Origin: Arion vulgaris | Lineage: Eukaryota; Mollusca; Gastropoda; Stylommatophora; Arionidae | Assembly: GCA_020796225.1 (NCBI GenBank) | Contig: CM036760.1 | Span: 3,662,501 to 3,726,500 of the forward strand | Reading direction: 5' to 3' | DNA length: 64,000 bases | Shown: positions 10,268 to 20,963 of the stretch, in pieces | Layout: each line of letters begins with the position of its first letter | Position numbering within the stretch: position 1 is the first letter of the stretch | Notes under the pieces: generated by a model | What the model saw: only the letters and a program-made list of their open reading frames with translations | Told to the model about the DNA's origin: nothing | Database searches by the model: none | Made by a program: the position numbers and the translations under genes

Positions 10268-10715
10268 TTTGCGAGTCGAAGGTCGTGGGTTCGAATCCGG
10301 ACCGCGCCGTTCTGTTCACGAGTGCAGTTTTTCCAGAGACCTCTAGCCCTTTAGCTGCTAAGGATGTGTATAGACGTTTTTCTCATTCACTGCTAAAGAC
10401 AAGTTAACACTTCTGTTATTATCTCTCGTCTGTGGGCTAAAGACGTGTTAGCACGTTATACATTTCTATTGCCTCTGCTATATGCGTACATTCACGTTTG
10501 TGACCTAGAAACAAAGTGTAGCTATTTTTAGATCTGTCTTCGGAGAGTTTGTAGCAGTGAAAGGGCTAGGATTGTTGCCGGAGCTACGGAATTCGTGCTT
10601 TGGGCAATACTCTTGATGTTTGCCATTTCTGCGGAGAGGGACCGAGTTATATGGGATAAAACCCGGTGCAGTGAAGTCAACCCTTCGGCTTTAAAACCCT
10701 TTTTAAAAAAACTCG
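10268..10715 (+). mobile_element. SINE family A copy interrupted by a MITE
   Basis: The head has a good B box (GTGGGTTCGAATCCGG near 10289). The body is split at a CTAG: 10268..10346 and 10566..10715, with the MITE at 10347..10565 between. Without the insert the sequence reads CTCTAGGATTG, as in other copies. The tail has AAAACCC-type sequence. Confidence 0.85.
10347..10565 (+). mobile_element. MITE family P inserted into a SINE, with CTAG duplication
   Basis: A 219-bp copy starts CCCTTTAGCTGCTAAGG and ends TAGCAGTGAAAGGG. It is flanked by CTAG at 10343..10346 and 10566..10569 instead of TTAA, and the SINE context proves where the target was. Confidence 0.85.
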
Positions 10716-11109
10716 TTAATAAAAGCAGCCTCGTCGTTAAGGAGCTAATCTGGCATATGTTTATGAAAATGAGAAGGTTCAGTTATGACGTAGTATAGGT
10801 CAAGGTTGTGTAATGGTTTGTAATTGTAGTGCGGGAAGGGGCGATGAACAAATGTGACGTAAGACGAGTTAGTCAAAACCGGTTTAAATAGTATACACAA
10901 CGCAATAAGTAACTGGCAACTTTTGATTTGTCACTCGGGCCACTTTTATCTTGAACACCCTGTTTGTACAAGCCGGTTACATTCCAATGGCTAATATTCA
11001 CTAAGTAACGATTAATCTAAAAGTACTAAGTAACGAGTATTTACTACAAAGTAACGAAGAGTAATAATACTTCAAAGTATCTGAAACACGAATCTGCATT
11101 GTTTATTGT

Positions 11110-11300
11110 ACTTGCTTTGCGTGCTAAGGTCCGAATGCAAGTCACCAGTTAGAGTGGAAATTTTTTTCCGACCGTAAGGTTCCTCAGAGGTCAACTCAGC
11201 TGATTTGGATACTACAAGACAGACACTCAGATGTGGTGTTGATCACATCACCCCTCGTGTGGTGTTGGTCAACGAATAATACGGACCTGGCACTGTAATT
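11110..11300 (+). mobile_element. SINE family C, diverged copy
   Basis: It shares TTTTTTTCCGACCGTAA and the following block (AGGTCAACTCAGC, then a GTGTGGTGTTG region) with copies at 31013 and 49862. The tRNA-like head is decayed. Confidence 0.6.
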
Positions 11301-11469
11301 CCCCAATGGTACGGAAGTGGCTCCTTACTTTGTTTTGTATGTTGTCGATGTAATTTTTTGAAAAATTAAATTAAATGTGCCTGTAATACCGTTTTTTGGG
11401 CGGTGTATTACATGAAAGGGAGGAGGGGAAGAAACATGTGCTTTAATATTTAATGTCCGCGCATGACTA

Positions 11470-11605
11470 AGTACAGTCGCCGTGAAACTGTTCAGGTTAG
11501 GTTTTTATTTATGCCCCCAACAGAAGAAACACTCACTGGACCTGCGCGATTGAACCCGGTCTCCTCGTGTGGACCCGCGCTCTAATCCATTCGGTCAGAA
11601 GCTCT
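11470..11605 (-). mobile_element. SINE family H fragment with a tRNA-like head
   Basis: Read on the minus strand the sequence near 11600..11540 resembles a tRNA gene half with the B-box-like GGTTCAATCGC. The block around TTTATGCCCCCAACAGAA recurs at 21858 (TTTATGCCCACAACAGAA). It is too decayed to be a functional tRNA. Confidence 0.5.
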
Positions 11606-11701
11606 ATTAGACAGTCCATTACTAACTCATAACTGGAAACTACAAATTTATGTTCAGTATAAATGAGCGACTATTGGTTATATTTGTGTTATCTGTGTAT
11701 G

Positions 11702-11865
11702 AAGGACTCTTCTTCTTCTTCGAACGTTCCATATCGACCACTTGTTAAACCACTCTTTGTGATTTGTTTGTGATCTCAGCCTAAAAATTGTGCGTTGTAC
11801 CAGTTATGCACCTACAAGTAGGCCAGCACATCCGATTTCTGCAACGATTTCTGCTTTTTTTCGTA
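11702..11865 (-). mobile_element. SINE family E, 3' fragment
   Basis: The minus strand carries the CAGAAATCGGATGTGCTGG block, ACTCTGTG-like block and GAAGAAGAA tail of family E. The 5' half is missing. Confidence 0.7.
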
Positions 11866-11931
11866 ACAAGGCGTCTTCAAAATTCTCGATGTGGTGTCAT
11901 ACCGTGAGCAATGTTGTATCCTGGTCATTGA

Positions 11932-12053
11932 TACAACGTGCGCTAGTCTGAGAACTTGGTGATTTAGAATAACTTTCACATCATATATGGTCATTGATAC
12001 AACGTGCGTTAGTCTGAGAACTTGGTGATTTAGAATAACTTTCACATCATATA
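11932..12053. repeat. 56-bp direct duplication, two copies
   Basis: Two adjacent nearly identical units start at 11932 and 11988 (TGGTCATTGATACAACGTGC). The second stops at the start of the SINE at 12054. No coding meaning is seen. Confidence 0.85.
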
Positions 12054-12302
12054 ACGCCGTAGTGGTGCCGGGCCTGCAGGAGGAGCAAATAATAGTACCA
12101 CTGCGACCTACACGGCATGTCGTAAGAGGCGATTGATGTAGGCCCTAGGAAGCTATCCTAGTAAATAAAAAACGTTAAAGAAATCGGATGTACTGGCCTA
12201 CTTGTAGGCGCATAACTGGCACAACGTACAATCGCTCTTAGGCTCAGATCACATACAAATCACACAGAGTGGTCAATATGGAGTGTTCGCAGATGAAGAC
12301 AT
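12054..12302 (+). mobile_element. SINE family E copy
   Basis: The head (GTAGTGGTGCCGGGCC) is followed by the core CGGCATGTCGTAAGAGGC, the CGGATGTACTGGCCTAC block and the tail block ending near 12300. This is one of the most complete family E copies. Confidence 0.8.
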
Positions 12303-12449
12303 CACATATGTTAGTTTTATTGTAGCTTAAGATGATGATTATGATGATGTTAAGAATGACATCTTGTTAGTCTCCAGAGACAACAACATATGTATCACAT
12401 ATGATGGATTTTAACATTCTTTTTTCCTGGCAACTTTTATATCAAACAA

Positions 12450-12965
12450 GTTGTCCAAAAAGGCAGGTTTCATCAGTTCTCATACCCGTCTCCTGAGTTT
12501 GTCTCCTGCTAGCTGTCCTTGTCGACTACTCCCAGTCTTGTGTATTCGTACCAATCGCTTTCAAACCACGTTTGTAGAACTCTTTGCAACAAAGGACGTA
12601 TAGGAAACAAAGGACTTTCTTTGCAGCAAAGAAAGTAAAGGTCTTTGCCCCACTCTCGTTCCTATGCCAGGAACAAGCTCCCCGTACAGAATATCCTTGG
12701 GTATTTGGCAATTACCCATCCGGGTCAGGTGACCAACTCTCATTGACGGCATAGCGAATAAGGATAATTATGTTAGAAATTAGCATATTCCAATACCTCA
12801 TTACTTGTTAGTCTTCTACTCCAGGAGATCATGAGTATACGCCTCAAGCAGTGCATGTGAAATTTCTTTCTCCTGTAACGTGTGCAGGGACCAAGATTTG
12901 CTATCGTAGAGTAGTGTGCTCAGCACGCAGGCTCTGTACACAACTTTTTGTTGATAGTCAGCATA
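12450..12965 (-). pseudogene. LINE family F, C-terminal reverse-transcriptase region, decayed
   Basis: Two broken minus-strand frames give, in order, VVYRACVLSTLLYDSKSW (12950 region) and then GHLTRMGNCQIPKDILYGEL (12750..12690) followed by RGLKAIGTNTQDWE (12580..12530). This order (thumb-like LLYGxExW, then GHxxRM...LP..LLYGEL) is typical of the C-terminus of a distinct LINE group not otherwise present here. Frameshifts separate the parts. Confidence 0.65.
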
Positions 12966-13221
12966 ATAATAATAACACAGGAAGTCCGTGCTATGATATA
13001 GAGAGGCGGCCGCATCAGGCGGACGGAAGGGGGGCCGCATATGCAGCAAAATCAAAATTACAATTGAAGGTTATTTTAAAGAAAAACATTTAAGAGGGCA
13101 TTTCGAAGACTTGCATCATACTGAGAAAATATATCGCACGTCCCTGATTTTTTTTATTATGCGTTGTTACAAATTATAATTTCTGATTACGTATAGCTTT
13201 ATTGTTAACAAAACGGTTTAA

Positions 13222-13356
13222 CCCATTCGTCCCTTTGAGACGATACACTGTCTCGCGGTATTGTTTAAGGCGACGCAAAGCCAGTATAATGGCTTATTTA
13301 GTATATATTACAATATATATGTGTCCAGGGGTAAATAAAAGTACAGAGTGAAAGGA
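13222..13356. mobile_element. Short TTAA-flanked MITE (related to family P)
   Basis: A 135-bp segment lies between TTAA at 13218 and 13357. It starts CCCATTCGTCCCTTTGAGAC and ends GAGTGAAAGGA; the ends are imperfect inverted repeats. The interior differs from family P. Called on target duplication and end similarity. Confidence 0.5.
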
Positions 13357-13384
13357 TTAAAGTTAAGACAAATAGATAGTTTGT

Positions 13385-13835
13385 TCCTTACGTGCCAAAG
13401 GCGGCACATAGGGCAGAGGTTTTAGATCGCCATGTGATGCGGTTCGTTGCTAACAGTTGGAGATCTTGTATGGTTTTACATCCCAATAGTTTACTTTCTT
13501 GTTGGATGGTCTTCCACATTTTCTTTTCCCAACTGGTGCCACATAAGGACTTGTCGATTTAGTCTCTTTTCGTCTGATCTAAGAACATGACCTAAATATT
13601 TCCACCTTCGTTTCCTTATATTTGATATGGGTTGTTGGTGTGTTCTATCTCTCACTGTGTTGTTAGAAACGAAATCCTCCATTTTACTTTTAATAATTTT
13701 CGGAGACATTTATTCTCAAAGCTGTCCATTTTCTTATCAATTTTGTTTGTTGATTTCCAACTTTCACAACCGTAGGTCAGTACAGGAGTCACACAGCAAT
13801 GACACAGGTGGAAAAATACATCAATCTTAAACATC
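13385..13835 (-). pseudogene. LINE family B, C-terminal fragment
   Basis: Frames on the minus strand read PVLTYGCESWKSTNKIDKKM, ENKCLRKLLKVKW, then IRKRRWKYLGHVLRSDEKRL. The same motifs in the same order occur at 39270..39490 and 46900..46740. A frameshift near 13665 splits the frame. No catalytic box remains. Confidence 0.78.
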
Positions 13836-14048
13836 TATCTAATGCATTTAATTTAGGTCAGGGTCGCTGATAGAAAAGTTGATAACACACTGCTCTAGTG
13901 ACCCCGTACCGTAGAAATTCCTGGGTTTGAACACAGCCAATTCTAGATAAGTTTATAGTTGGCTCTGGTTCGATGCCAGCTTGAGCGAATAATTCTCGGT
14001 GTGCATACGGTAAGCGGTTGGATTTCATACCGTGATCCTTTAACTGGC

Positions 14049-14330
14049 GATTGCAAGTATATCTGAAGTCGGAGTAAAGCTCATTCGATTGCAAGTATAT
14101 CTGAAGTCGGAGTACAGCTCATCCGATTGCAAGTATATCTGAAGTCGGAGTAAAGCTCATTCGATTGCAAGTATATCTGAAGTCGGAGTAAAGCTCATTC
14201 GATTGCAAGTATATCTGAAGTCGGGTAAGCTCATTCGATTGCAAGTATATCTGAAGTCGGTAAGCTCATCGATTGCGTATATCAGTGTACATCACGATTG
14301 CAAGTATATCTGAAGTCGGAATACGGCTCC
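14049..14330. repeat. 38-bp tandem array, about 7 units, decaying to the right
   Basis: The unit begins GATTGCAAGTATATCTGAAG and contains GCTCATTC. Left units are near-identical; units right of 14221 show several short deletions. Confidence 0.9.
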
Positions 14331-14502
14331 GAATGACACGAGCACCGATGATAAGGAAAACAAGCATTCACGTTAAAAATCAGTCAGATGCGTCATGTTA
14401 GACGATAAGACTATGTCTAAATCGTGGCCTTCGATCACTTGTAATTTTTAGAATTGGATCTGGCTTAAATTTATATTTAAAAAAAACTGTCGTTACTACC
14501 TG

Positions 14503-15366
14503 TGTAACAGACCAGCTGGTACAAGGCCCCAGAAAGGGAAGAAAAAGAAAACAATAAGACAAGGAGAAAGGAAATAGAATAGAAAAAAATACAACCCGTG
14601 AAATGGCTACAGAAAGGTCACCCGAACCACAGACACTCTCTTTACATAAAACATAAATGACTATAGAAAATAACACTAACTAGATAACAAAAGTTTCTGC
14701 TAAATTAGCAATGTATTAAGTCAACCTCAGGGGTCCTCAGGGACCGCATTATAACAAGACAATTTATCGTCATAATACAATATATGCACAATTGGTAAAT
14801 TATTACACCTAAATATACACAAGAAAGGTTTCAATTACACATTAACACGCTATCCTAACACAATTGACCTAATTTAACACTCTAGTTCATTAACCCGTAA
14901 TATTAAGCTTGTCCTAGAATTTGTCTTCATACTGGCTCAATTCTTCCACTGTAATTTGAAAGTTACGGCTGGCACTTTCTATAAAAGTTCTAAATATAGG
15001 AAAAATGTTCCTCTCGATCACTCTGAAATATATAGTGAAAATGTTCCTCTCGATCACTCTAAATATATAGTGAAAATGTTCCTCTCGATCACTCTGAAAT
15101 ATATAGTGAAAATGTTCCTCTCGATCACTCTAAATATATAGTGAAAATGTTCCTTCTCTTAGAAATCACTCTAAACTATATTGAGAATGTTCCTCTCGAT
15201 CACTCTAAGTATAGGAAAAATGTTCCTCTCGATCACTCTAAATATATAGTGAAAATGTTCCTCTCGATCACTCTAAATATATAGTGAAAATGTTCCTCTC
15301 GAAACACTCTAAATATATAGTGAAAATGTTCCTCTCGAAACACTCTAAATATAGGAAAAATGTTCC
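14503..15366 (-). mobile_element. Terminal direct repeat, left copy (LTR-like)
   Basis: About 864 bp matches 20964..21851 with only scattered substitutions and small gaps. Both copies start at exactly TGTAACAGACCAGCTGG, so the boundary with TG is sharp, as in LTRs. The other boundary falls inside a 35-bp array and is less clear. If the element is transcribed on the minus strand, as its coding region suggests, this is the 3' LTR. No target duplication, primer-binding site or polypurine tract could be confirmed. Confidence 0.65.
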
Positions 15367-15367
15367 T
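14990..15367. repeat. 35/36-bp tandem array inside the left terminal repeat
   Basis: About ten units share AATGTTCCTCTCGATCACTC plus an AAATATATAGTG or AAATATAGG spacer. The same array is in the right terminal repeat (21448..21851), with similar order of variant units. Confidence 0.92.
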
Positions 15368-15699
15368 CGATTCATATCGGAGAATAATATATATATATAA
15401 TTTACCTATACAATTTCCTCTCAGGACACATCCTGACCTCGCTCGTCAGTCACTGGTGATCTCTTTCACTTCAAATCCTTGGTCAGTCAATAAAAAATGC
15501 GATCACTGCCACTTCTCTTTTCTATCTGTGTTTACCTCTACTGTTGCGTTCTGGCTTCTGCTCTCTTCATTGGGTTCTGTCTTACTACTTTGGCTTCACT
15601 ACTTCTGGCTTAACTCTCAACTATCCTAATCAGTACCTCTGGTTCAACTCTTTCTAGCTTAACTGTTCTCTTCATTGATTTCTGACTTCCTTCTCTCCT

Positions 15700-17260
15700 A
15701 AATCTATGTCTCAACTGCATATATGTAACCAAAAACCCCCAGCTGCCCCTACCTGGGTCTCGAGATTTCCGAGATTAAAGTAGTCCCCGAATACCATGGG
15801 ATAAACTAATGTCCTGAGTTAGTAAACTGCTGGTCAGCAACTAAATATTTGTAAACAAGGTGTTTACCTACAGACTCAAGGACACCCAGTGCAATAAAGG
15901 GGGGGGGTGGTTTGGGTTGCCCCGAATATACTCCTAGACATAACAGTGAAACTGTTACAGACCTTCCTGTCATCTAGAACTTTAGCTCTATCCATAAAGT
16001 TCTAAAGTCCCCTTCTCCCTACACTATCCTAAAGTCCCACCATCAATCTTCCAACTGATCCAGTCCAAATATAACAATGTTCTAAACCATCTACAGCATA
16101 AAACCTATGAAAACGTTTGTATACAACCATCATATGTTGAAAGCAAAACAATTACATCAGGTGAATGTCATATTCCACTCTGGCTCACAAATACCAACAC
16201 AATTTCTGATACGTCCACATTCAAGGCAACATTAACATATGAAAGCATCAATTACATTGCTAGATCATCAATACATTCAATCCTTGAAATGTTTACATAC
16301 ATTAACTATTTCAACAAAAAAAAAAACCTCCACCATTTCAATTTTCCTATTTCATCTGTGATCTAGCAAAAAAATTGTAACCTTCATTGGAGACTGGTCA
16401 AACTAAATGGAGGTGAGAACACCTCGGGCCGTTCGTCTACTCGGACCGCAAGTCATAAATCTGATTATTTCCTCTTTTCTCCCTTGTGCCTTCCATGCAC
16501 AGCTCTTAAATTCGACAGTAGACTAAATTTTGTCTTGCCTCTCCATCGCTCCGCTCATACATGAGAAAATCAGCATGCACTTAAGTGCACATAATTTATA
16601 AACAGTATTTGCTCACCTAAAAACTCATGGTCACCTCGGTTACCCATCAGCTCTTTAAATGACCTAGTCCGGGTACGGTAATTGACCAGGATGAAAAAAC
16701 ATAGGACAGTATCAGGATCTAGCATACATATGTCAAAACAAAAATTCATCATATTCAGGTCAATTCAACTACATGGTATTAAGGTAACAGTTATAAATGT
16801 CCATAACAGAGTACAACCATAATCAATGATGCATATCTTAAATTAATTTTATACAAAAATGACATAATTCAGCAATTTCATGTCCACGACAACATATTAT
16901 CCATTTTAAATGCAGTAACACATGGTAGTAATGCACAAAACAGAGACTACGTCGCAAACAGACACAAAAAAATGGCAACAGCCATCTAGGATCGGTCGAG
17001 CCAATTCAGGACACCTATAGCCGGATAGACAATGTGCTCATGAAGAATAACGGGTGAAACCATTTTGCTGGTGGAATTTTCCATGATACATTCTCTGCCC
17101 GACTCCCTGTGCACATTGGGTTAGCTCAACTGATCTCTAGCTCAAACTGGTGGCTGATCTCTTCATCAAATTGGATATATGAAAATACAAAATAGACAAG
17201 TTAATATCAATGATATAATTCATAACCAAATTACGAAATTTCCCATACATATTTCTTACC
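15700..17260. other. Unassigned interior DNA
   Basis: No open frame of note and no recognised repeat. A G-rich run (a string of nine or so G after AATAAA) lies at about 15892..15906. Confidence 0.45.
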
Positions 17261-17267
17261 TTCCACT

Positions 17268-17527
17268 GTTTACATCTCTCCATCTAGGTACAATCTCCAT
17301 CGTACACATGTACCTTCTCAACTGTTTACATCTCTCCATCTAGGTACAATCCCATGTACACATGTACCTTCAACTGTTTAATCTTCCATCTAGGTACAAT
17401 TCCATCGTACCATGTACCTTCTCAACTGTTTACATCTCTCCATCTAGGTACAACTCCATCGTACCATGCCTCTCAACTGTTTACATCTTCCATCTAGGTA
17501 CAATTCCATCGTACACATGTACCTTCA
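17268..17527. repeat. 56-bp tandem array, about 5 units
   Basis: The units contain CTCAACTGTTTACATC and CCATCTAGGTACAA and end with ACATGTACCTT. Later units have small deletions. Confidence 0.9.
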
Positions 17528-17529
17528 AC

Positions 17530-18398
17530 TAATACACCAGGTCATTAGGCTCACTGTACTCATAACGCAATTCTCCTAATTGGTCATACGCCCTTTATCT
17601 CCCCTTCACTTAACAACGAGGCGTATTTCCAACGAACTCTACCTAAATCTCTTACACCATATGCATATCTGTAATGCCCTCACAATGCACAGCTCTTACT
17701 ATACTTTAAGTCTCATCTCTGGTGCAATATCTCTAGTGTATATCTGCGCTAATGCACCCAAATCTCCTCTCTGTAGCTCTGTATTCTCCTTAATGTGCAC
17801 ACATCACTATCTCTTTAGTCGCAAAGCCGATCTCTCAATATTACCTGTTTCCCTCTAGGTACACATCTCTCGTACGCATCTGCATATCTCTCTAGTGCCT
17901 TCACAACGCACATCTTCTAATATGCACAGTAAACAGCTTGTTAAGGTACCCACAATTCACTGTCTCCATACATAGTACTAATTGAATGGAGATATAATAA
18001 CTCAATGTCATAATACACTGTCTCTCTAACATGCCCTACCCCACATCGCCTCTCTGCGAAATCACTGCATATAAGTTATCAGTACAAGGACATTAACCAG
18101 GTCAAAAGCTTAGTGACACACTGGTTGCACATACCAGACAAAAAAATTTACAATATGTACATTTCCTCACATACTCTTCTCTCCAGCCGAATCGCTACGC
18201 GATTGTCAATAACATTTGACCACCAGGTAATTCCCTTCCTGGGATGGGAATCTTTTAAAAATATTCAAGTTACTTCCACGCACCCACATCACTATCTCCA
18301 AACTATTAAGGCCCGTTATCTCCTCTCTCAAAGATGATGCATATCTCCAATGCATCTCTCCTCTATCTCTAATGCACATCCAACATATTTCTCAGTGC
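17530..18398. other. Unassigned, pyrimidine-rich interior DNA
   Basis: CT-rich on the plus strand with loosely repeated words (ATCTCTAATGCAC, CACATCTC). It may be the decayed margin of the neighbouring arrays. No gene seen. Confidence 0.4.
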
Positions 18399-18399
18399 A

Positions 18400-18690
18400 C
18401 CCACAGTGTTACCTTTTAATATCAAATGCACACCCACAGTGTTATCTCTTAACAGTGCACACCCAGTGTTACTCTTAATATCCAATGCACACACACAGTG
18501 TCATCTCTTAATATCAATGCACATATCTCTTAAAATCATCTCTTATCTCTTAATACACCTGCACACACAGTGCTACTCTTATATCAAATGCACACACAGT
18601 GCTACTCTTATATTAAATGCACACACAGTGCTGCTCATATCAAATGCACACACAGTGCTACTCATATCAAATGCACACACAGTGCTATCT
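18400..18690. repeat. Irregular tandem array, unit roughly 28-36 bp
   Basis: The units share AATGCACACACAGTGCTA with a variable CTCTTATATC spacer, about nine copies with length variation. Confidence 0.85.
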
Positions 18691-18746
18691 CTTAATAATC
18701 ACCTGCTCTACCCCTCTCTATCAGCACTATTTTCCTAGCTGTTCAA

Positions 18747-19735
18747 TGTCTCAACCCCTTGTCGCCGCAATAAAAGTCTGTGTAGCAGTCTATCACTCTC
18801 CTCTGTTCTTTCCTCTTGGCATACTCCTCGCTTTCTGCTCCCTTCACCCCTTGAACCACTGTTGCTACTTCTTTCTTCTTAGCAGACTTTTTCTTCATAC
18901 CTTCGTCTTCCCGAAACAGATCATTCCATTCACGTAGCTCTTCGTTCTCTAAGTCATATTCTGCTACTCTTTTTCAGTTCATCAATGCGGTTGAATAGAC
19001 TATTCACCTCATCCAGATGTCCTTTTCTCTCCTTTTGTAACATCTTTACCTGTCTTTTCAGCGCCGATGTATCTTCTTTATTACTTACTTCCACACTACA
19101 TATTCTTTGTATCTCTTCATATTCTTCATTTTTCAACTCGTTTATCTCATCGTGAAGATCCTCTATTAACTCATCTTGCTTGCATTTGTCTACCTGTAAC
19201 CTCTCTAGTTGTTCTTGTTTTTCCATAACTTCTTTCTGTAACTCTTTTATCGTCTTCTTCAACCCTGTTAATTCTTTCTTTCTCGCCATTTCTACTCTAT
19301 ATATTTCCTCCCTACTCATATCTTCCTTATTTCTCCATTCACCCTCACTTCCATCATCTCTACCCTATGTCTCTAAATCTTCTTGCTTCATGTCTATCTT
19401 CCCTATTGTTCAGTACTCACTTTCATCATCTCCTACTGCTATGTTCTAAATTCTTTCTGCTTCATGTCTATCTTCCTTATTGTTCCAGTTACCCTCACTT
19501 CCATCATCTCCTACCGCTATGTCTCTAAATTCTTTCTTGGCTTCATGTCTATCTTCCTTATTCTGGACAGCTCTTATTTCCTTAAAGCAATTTATGGAAT
19601 AAATACGCCTGTCTCTAAAAACACTACTTCTCCCTGACCTCTGTCCTAAATTTCTGCTTCGCCTATAATTCCTGCTAGTGCACTCCATAGCGAAATGCTC
19701 CACCCCATGACAGTTGAAACATATCAGGCGCCTAA
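18747..19735 (-). pseudogene. Gag-like region: CCHC zinc knuckle followed by coiled coil, frameshifted
   Basis: Read on the minus strand, the segment starts after a T-tract plus AG (a possible splice acceptor, 19736) with CFNCHGVEHFAMEC, a perfect C-x2-C-x4-H-x4-C zinc knuckle. An Arg/Ser-rich stretch follows, then a unit of about 24 residues containing NKEDRHEA repeated at least twice (19640..19340), then a heptad-rich coiled coil (19319..18954, with LKKTIKELQKEV and LQKERKGHLDEV). One frameshift near 18955 leads into a further 72 codons (EYDLENEELREWNDLF ... KRKEQRRVIDCY) ending at 18747. Zinc knuckles occur in retroelement Gag proteins, where they bind RNA. A knuckle that precedes a coiled coil is an unusual order. 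At least two frameshifts make this copy non-functional, unless they are assembly errors. Confidence 0.6.
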
Positions 19736-19744
19736 AAAAAAGAA

Positions 19745-20054
19745 ACTTCTAACCTACTACCCCTTCTAACACAAGTTTTCCCTGCTTCTGTCATGTTGAC
19801 AATTTTATACACGCTATTATACGATATAAAATACAATTTCACAATATCAATCTGAAATTAAACATTAACATGCAATACTAAGTCATTAATATGCACACAA
19901 TTAACAAAATCGTTAATGATTATATCCACATAAGACACTACCTAGTACTCCTTCCAGTCAAAATCTACACGGCCTACTGTTTGACCTAAATTTCACAGTT
20001 CGATGACTTCCAGGAATTTACTACTACTATACTACTACACACTACTAACATAAC
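19745..20054. other. Unassigned interior DNA
   Basis: AT-rich. On the minus strand it would be the intron or leader before the zinc-knuckle region. No coding signal. Confidence 0.4.
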
Positions 20055-20845
20055 ATAACTTAAATGAATTTCTTTTTGCAGACGATCAGGCAATCATATC
20101 AACAACAGAAGAACAGCTACAACAACACATCAACAGACTCCAGTTAGCATGTAACGAATACAACATGAGAATTAACATCGACAAACAGAAGTAATGACAT
20201 TCGCCAGAGAGGAAAACACTACCAACATCTCCATCGATAATCATCTACTAAATCAAGCAAAAGATTTCACATACCTGGAGAGCATTTTTTCAGCAAATGG
20301 AAGAATAACTAATGAAATTCAACACAGATGCAACAAGCAAATCAAATGATAGGGCAAATGGCGCCAATTTAAGATGCAAACACGTCACCATGAACACAAA
20401 AAGAGCAATGTTCAACACAATCTTTCTCCCACATTATGTTACCAGTGCCAAACCTGGACGCTGACAACAAACGATAGAAGAAAACTAGTCACAACAGAGA
20501 TGAAGTGTCTACGCAGAATGCTGGTGTAAAAGAAGAGACCGTTGAGAAATGAAGACATCAGAAAAAGTGGGTACAACATCAGTACTTCATCAAGAAACAA
20601 CAAATTAAATGGTTCGTCACGTAAGCAGATTACCATCAGACATGCACCTCTAAAAGAATGCTGCTCTCGATACAATGGGTACAAAGCAAAAGGCCGGCCC
20701 GCATAAGATGGACCTCAGAGATAACAGAGGCGACGAAAGAGACTATCTCATCGAAGGCATACTAGCTGTTTTGAAATCTCTTCCTGACCTGACGCTGTGA
20801 GGCATACAGGATTCGAGAAAGAAGACGAAGAAGACTACAACAACT
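20055..20845 (+). pseudogene. LINE family A fragment, near-duplicate of 7295..8080 with many short gaps
   Basis: The sequence follows the LINE at 7295..8080 from the FLFADDQ box onwards, including FTYL, the WFGH region (as WF plus frameshift) and the GAAGAAGAAG tail near 20825. Compared with that copy it carries a dozen or more single-base losses that break every frame. It lies inside the LTR-like element, so it inserted there or was carried with it. Confidence 0.85.
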
Positions 20846-20963
20846 ATTTCTTCTGACCTCATGATCTATATAGTTCCAGTAAACTATTGTGGCCTGACAA
20901 CTCTAATTCCCATATAATGGTTTTAATACCAAGATATACTGGTCAGAACACTCAAAAGACGCT

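Larger units (their letters stand above)
15367..20963 (-). mobile_element. Interior of a candidate non-autonomous LTR-type element
   Basis: The 5.6 kb between the two direct repeats contains two tandem arrays (17268..17527 and 18400..18690), a minus-strand CCHC plus coiled-coil coding region (18747..19735) and an inserted LINE fragment (20055..20845). No integrase, protease or LTR-type reverse transcriptase was found. Compatible with a large non-autonomous retrotransposon; a tandem segmental duplication is the alternative. Confidence 0.5.

Noticed and set aside
10280..10310. A tRNA gene at the B box GGTTCGAATCC
   Set aside because: The flanking sequence is the body of SINE family A, and no cloverleaf can be formed.
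18954..19319. A host coiled-coil (tropomyosin- or kinesin-like) gene
   Set aside because: It lies between LTR-like repeats, directly downstream of a zinc knuckle on the same strand, and is frameshifted; a retroelement origin is simpler.
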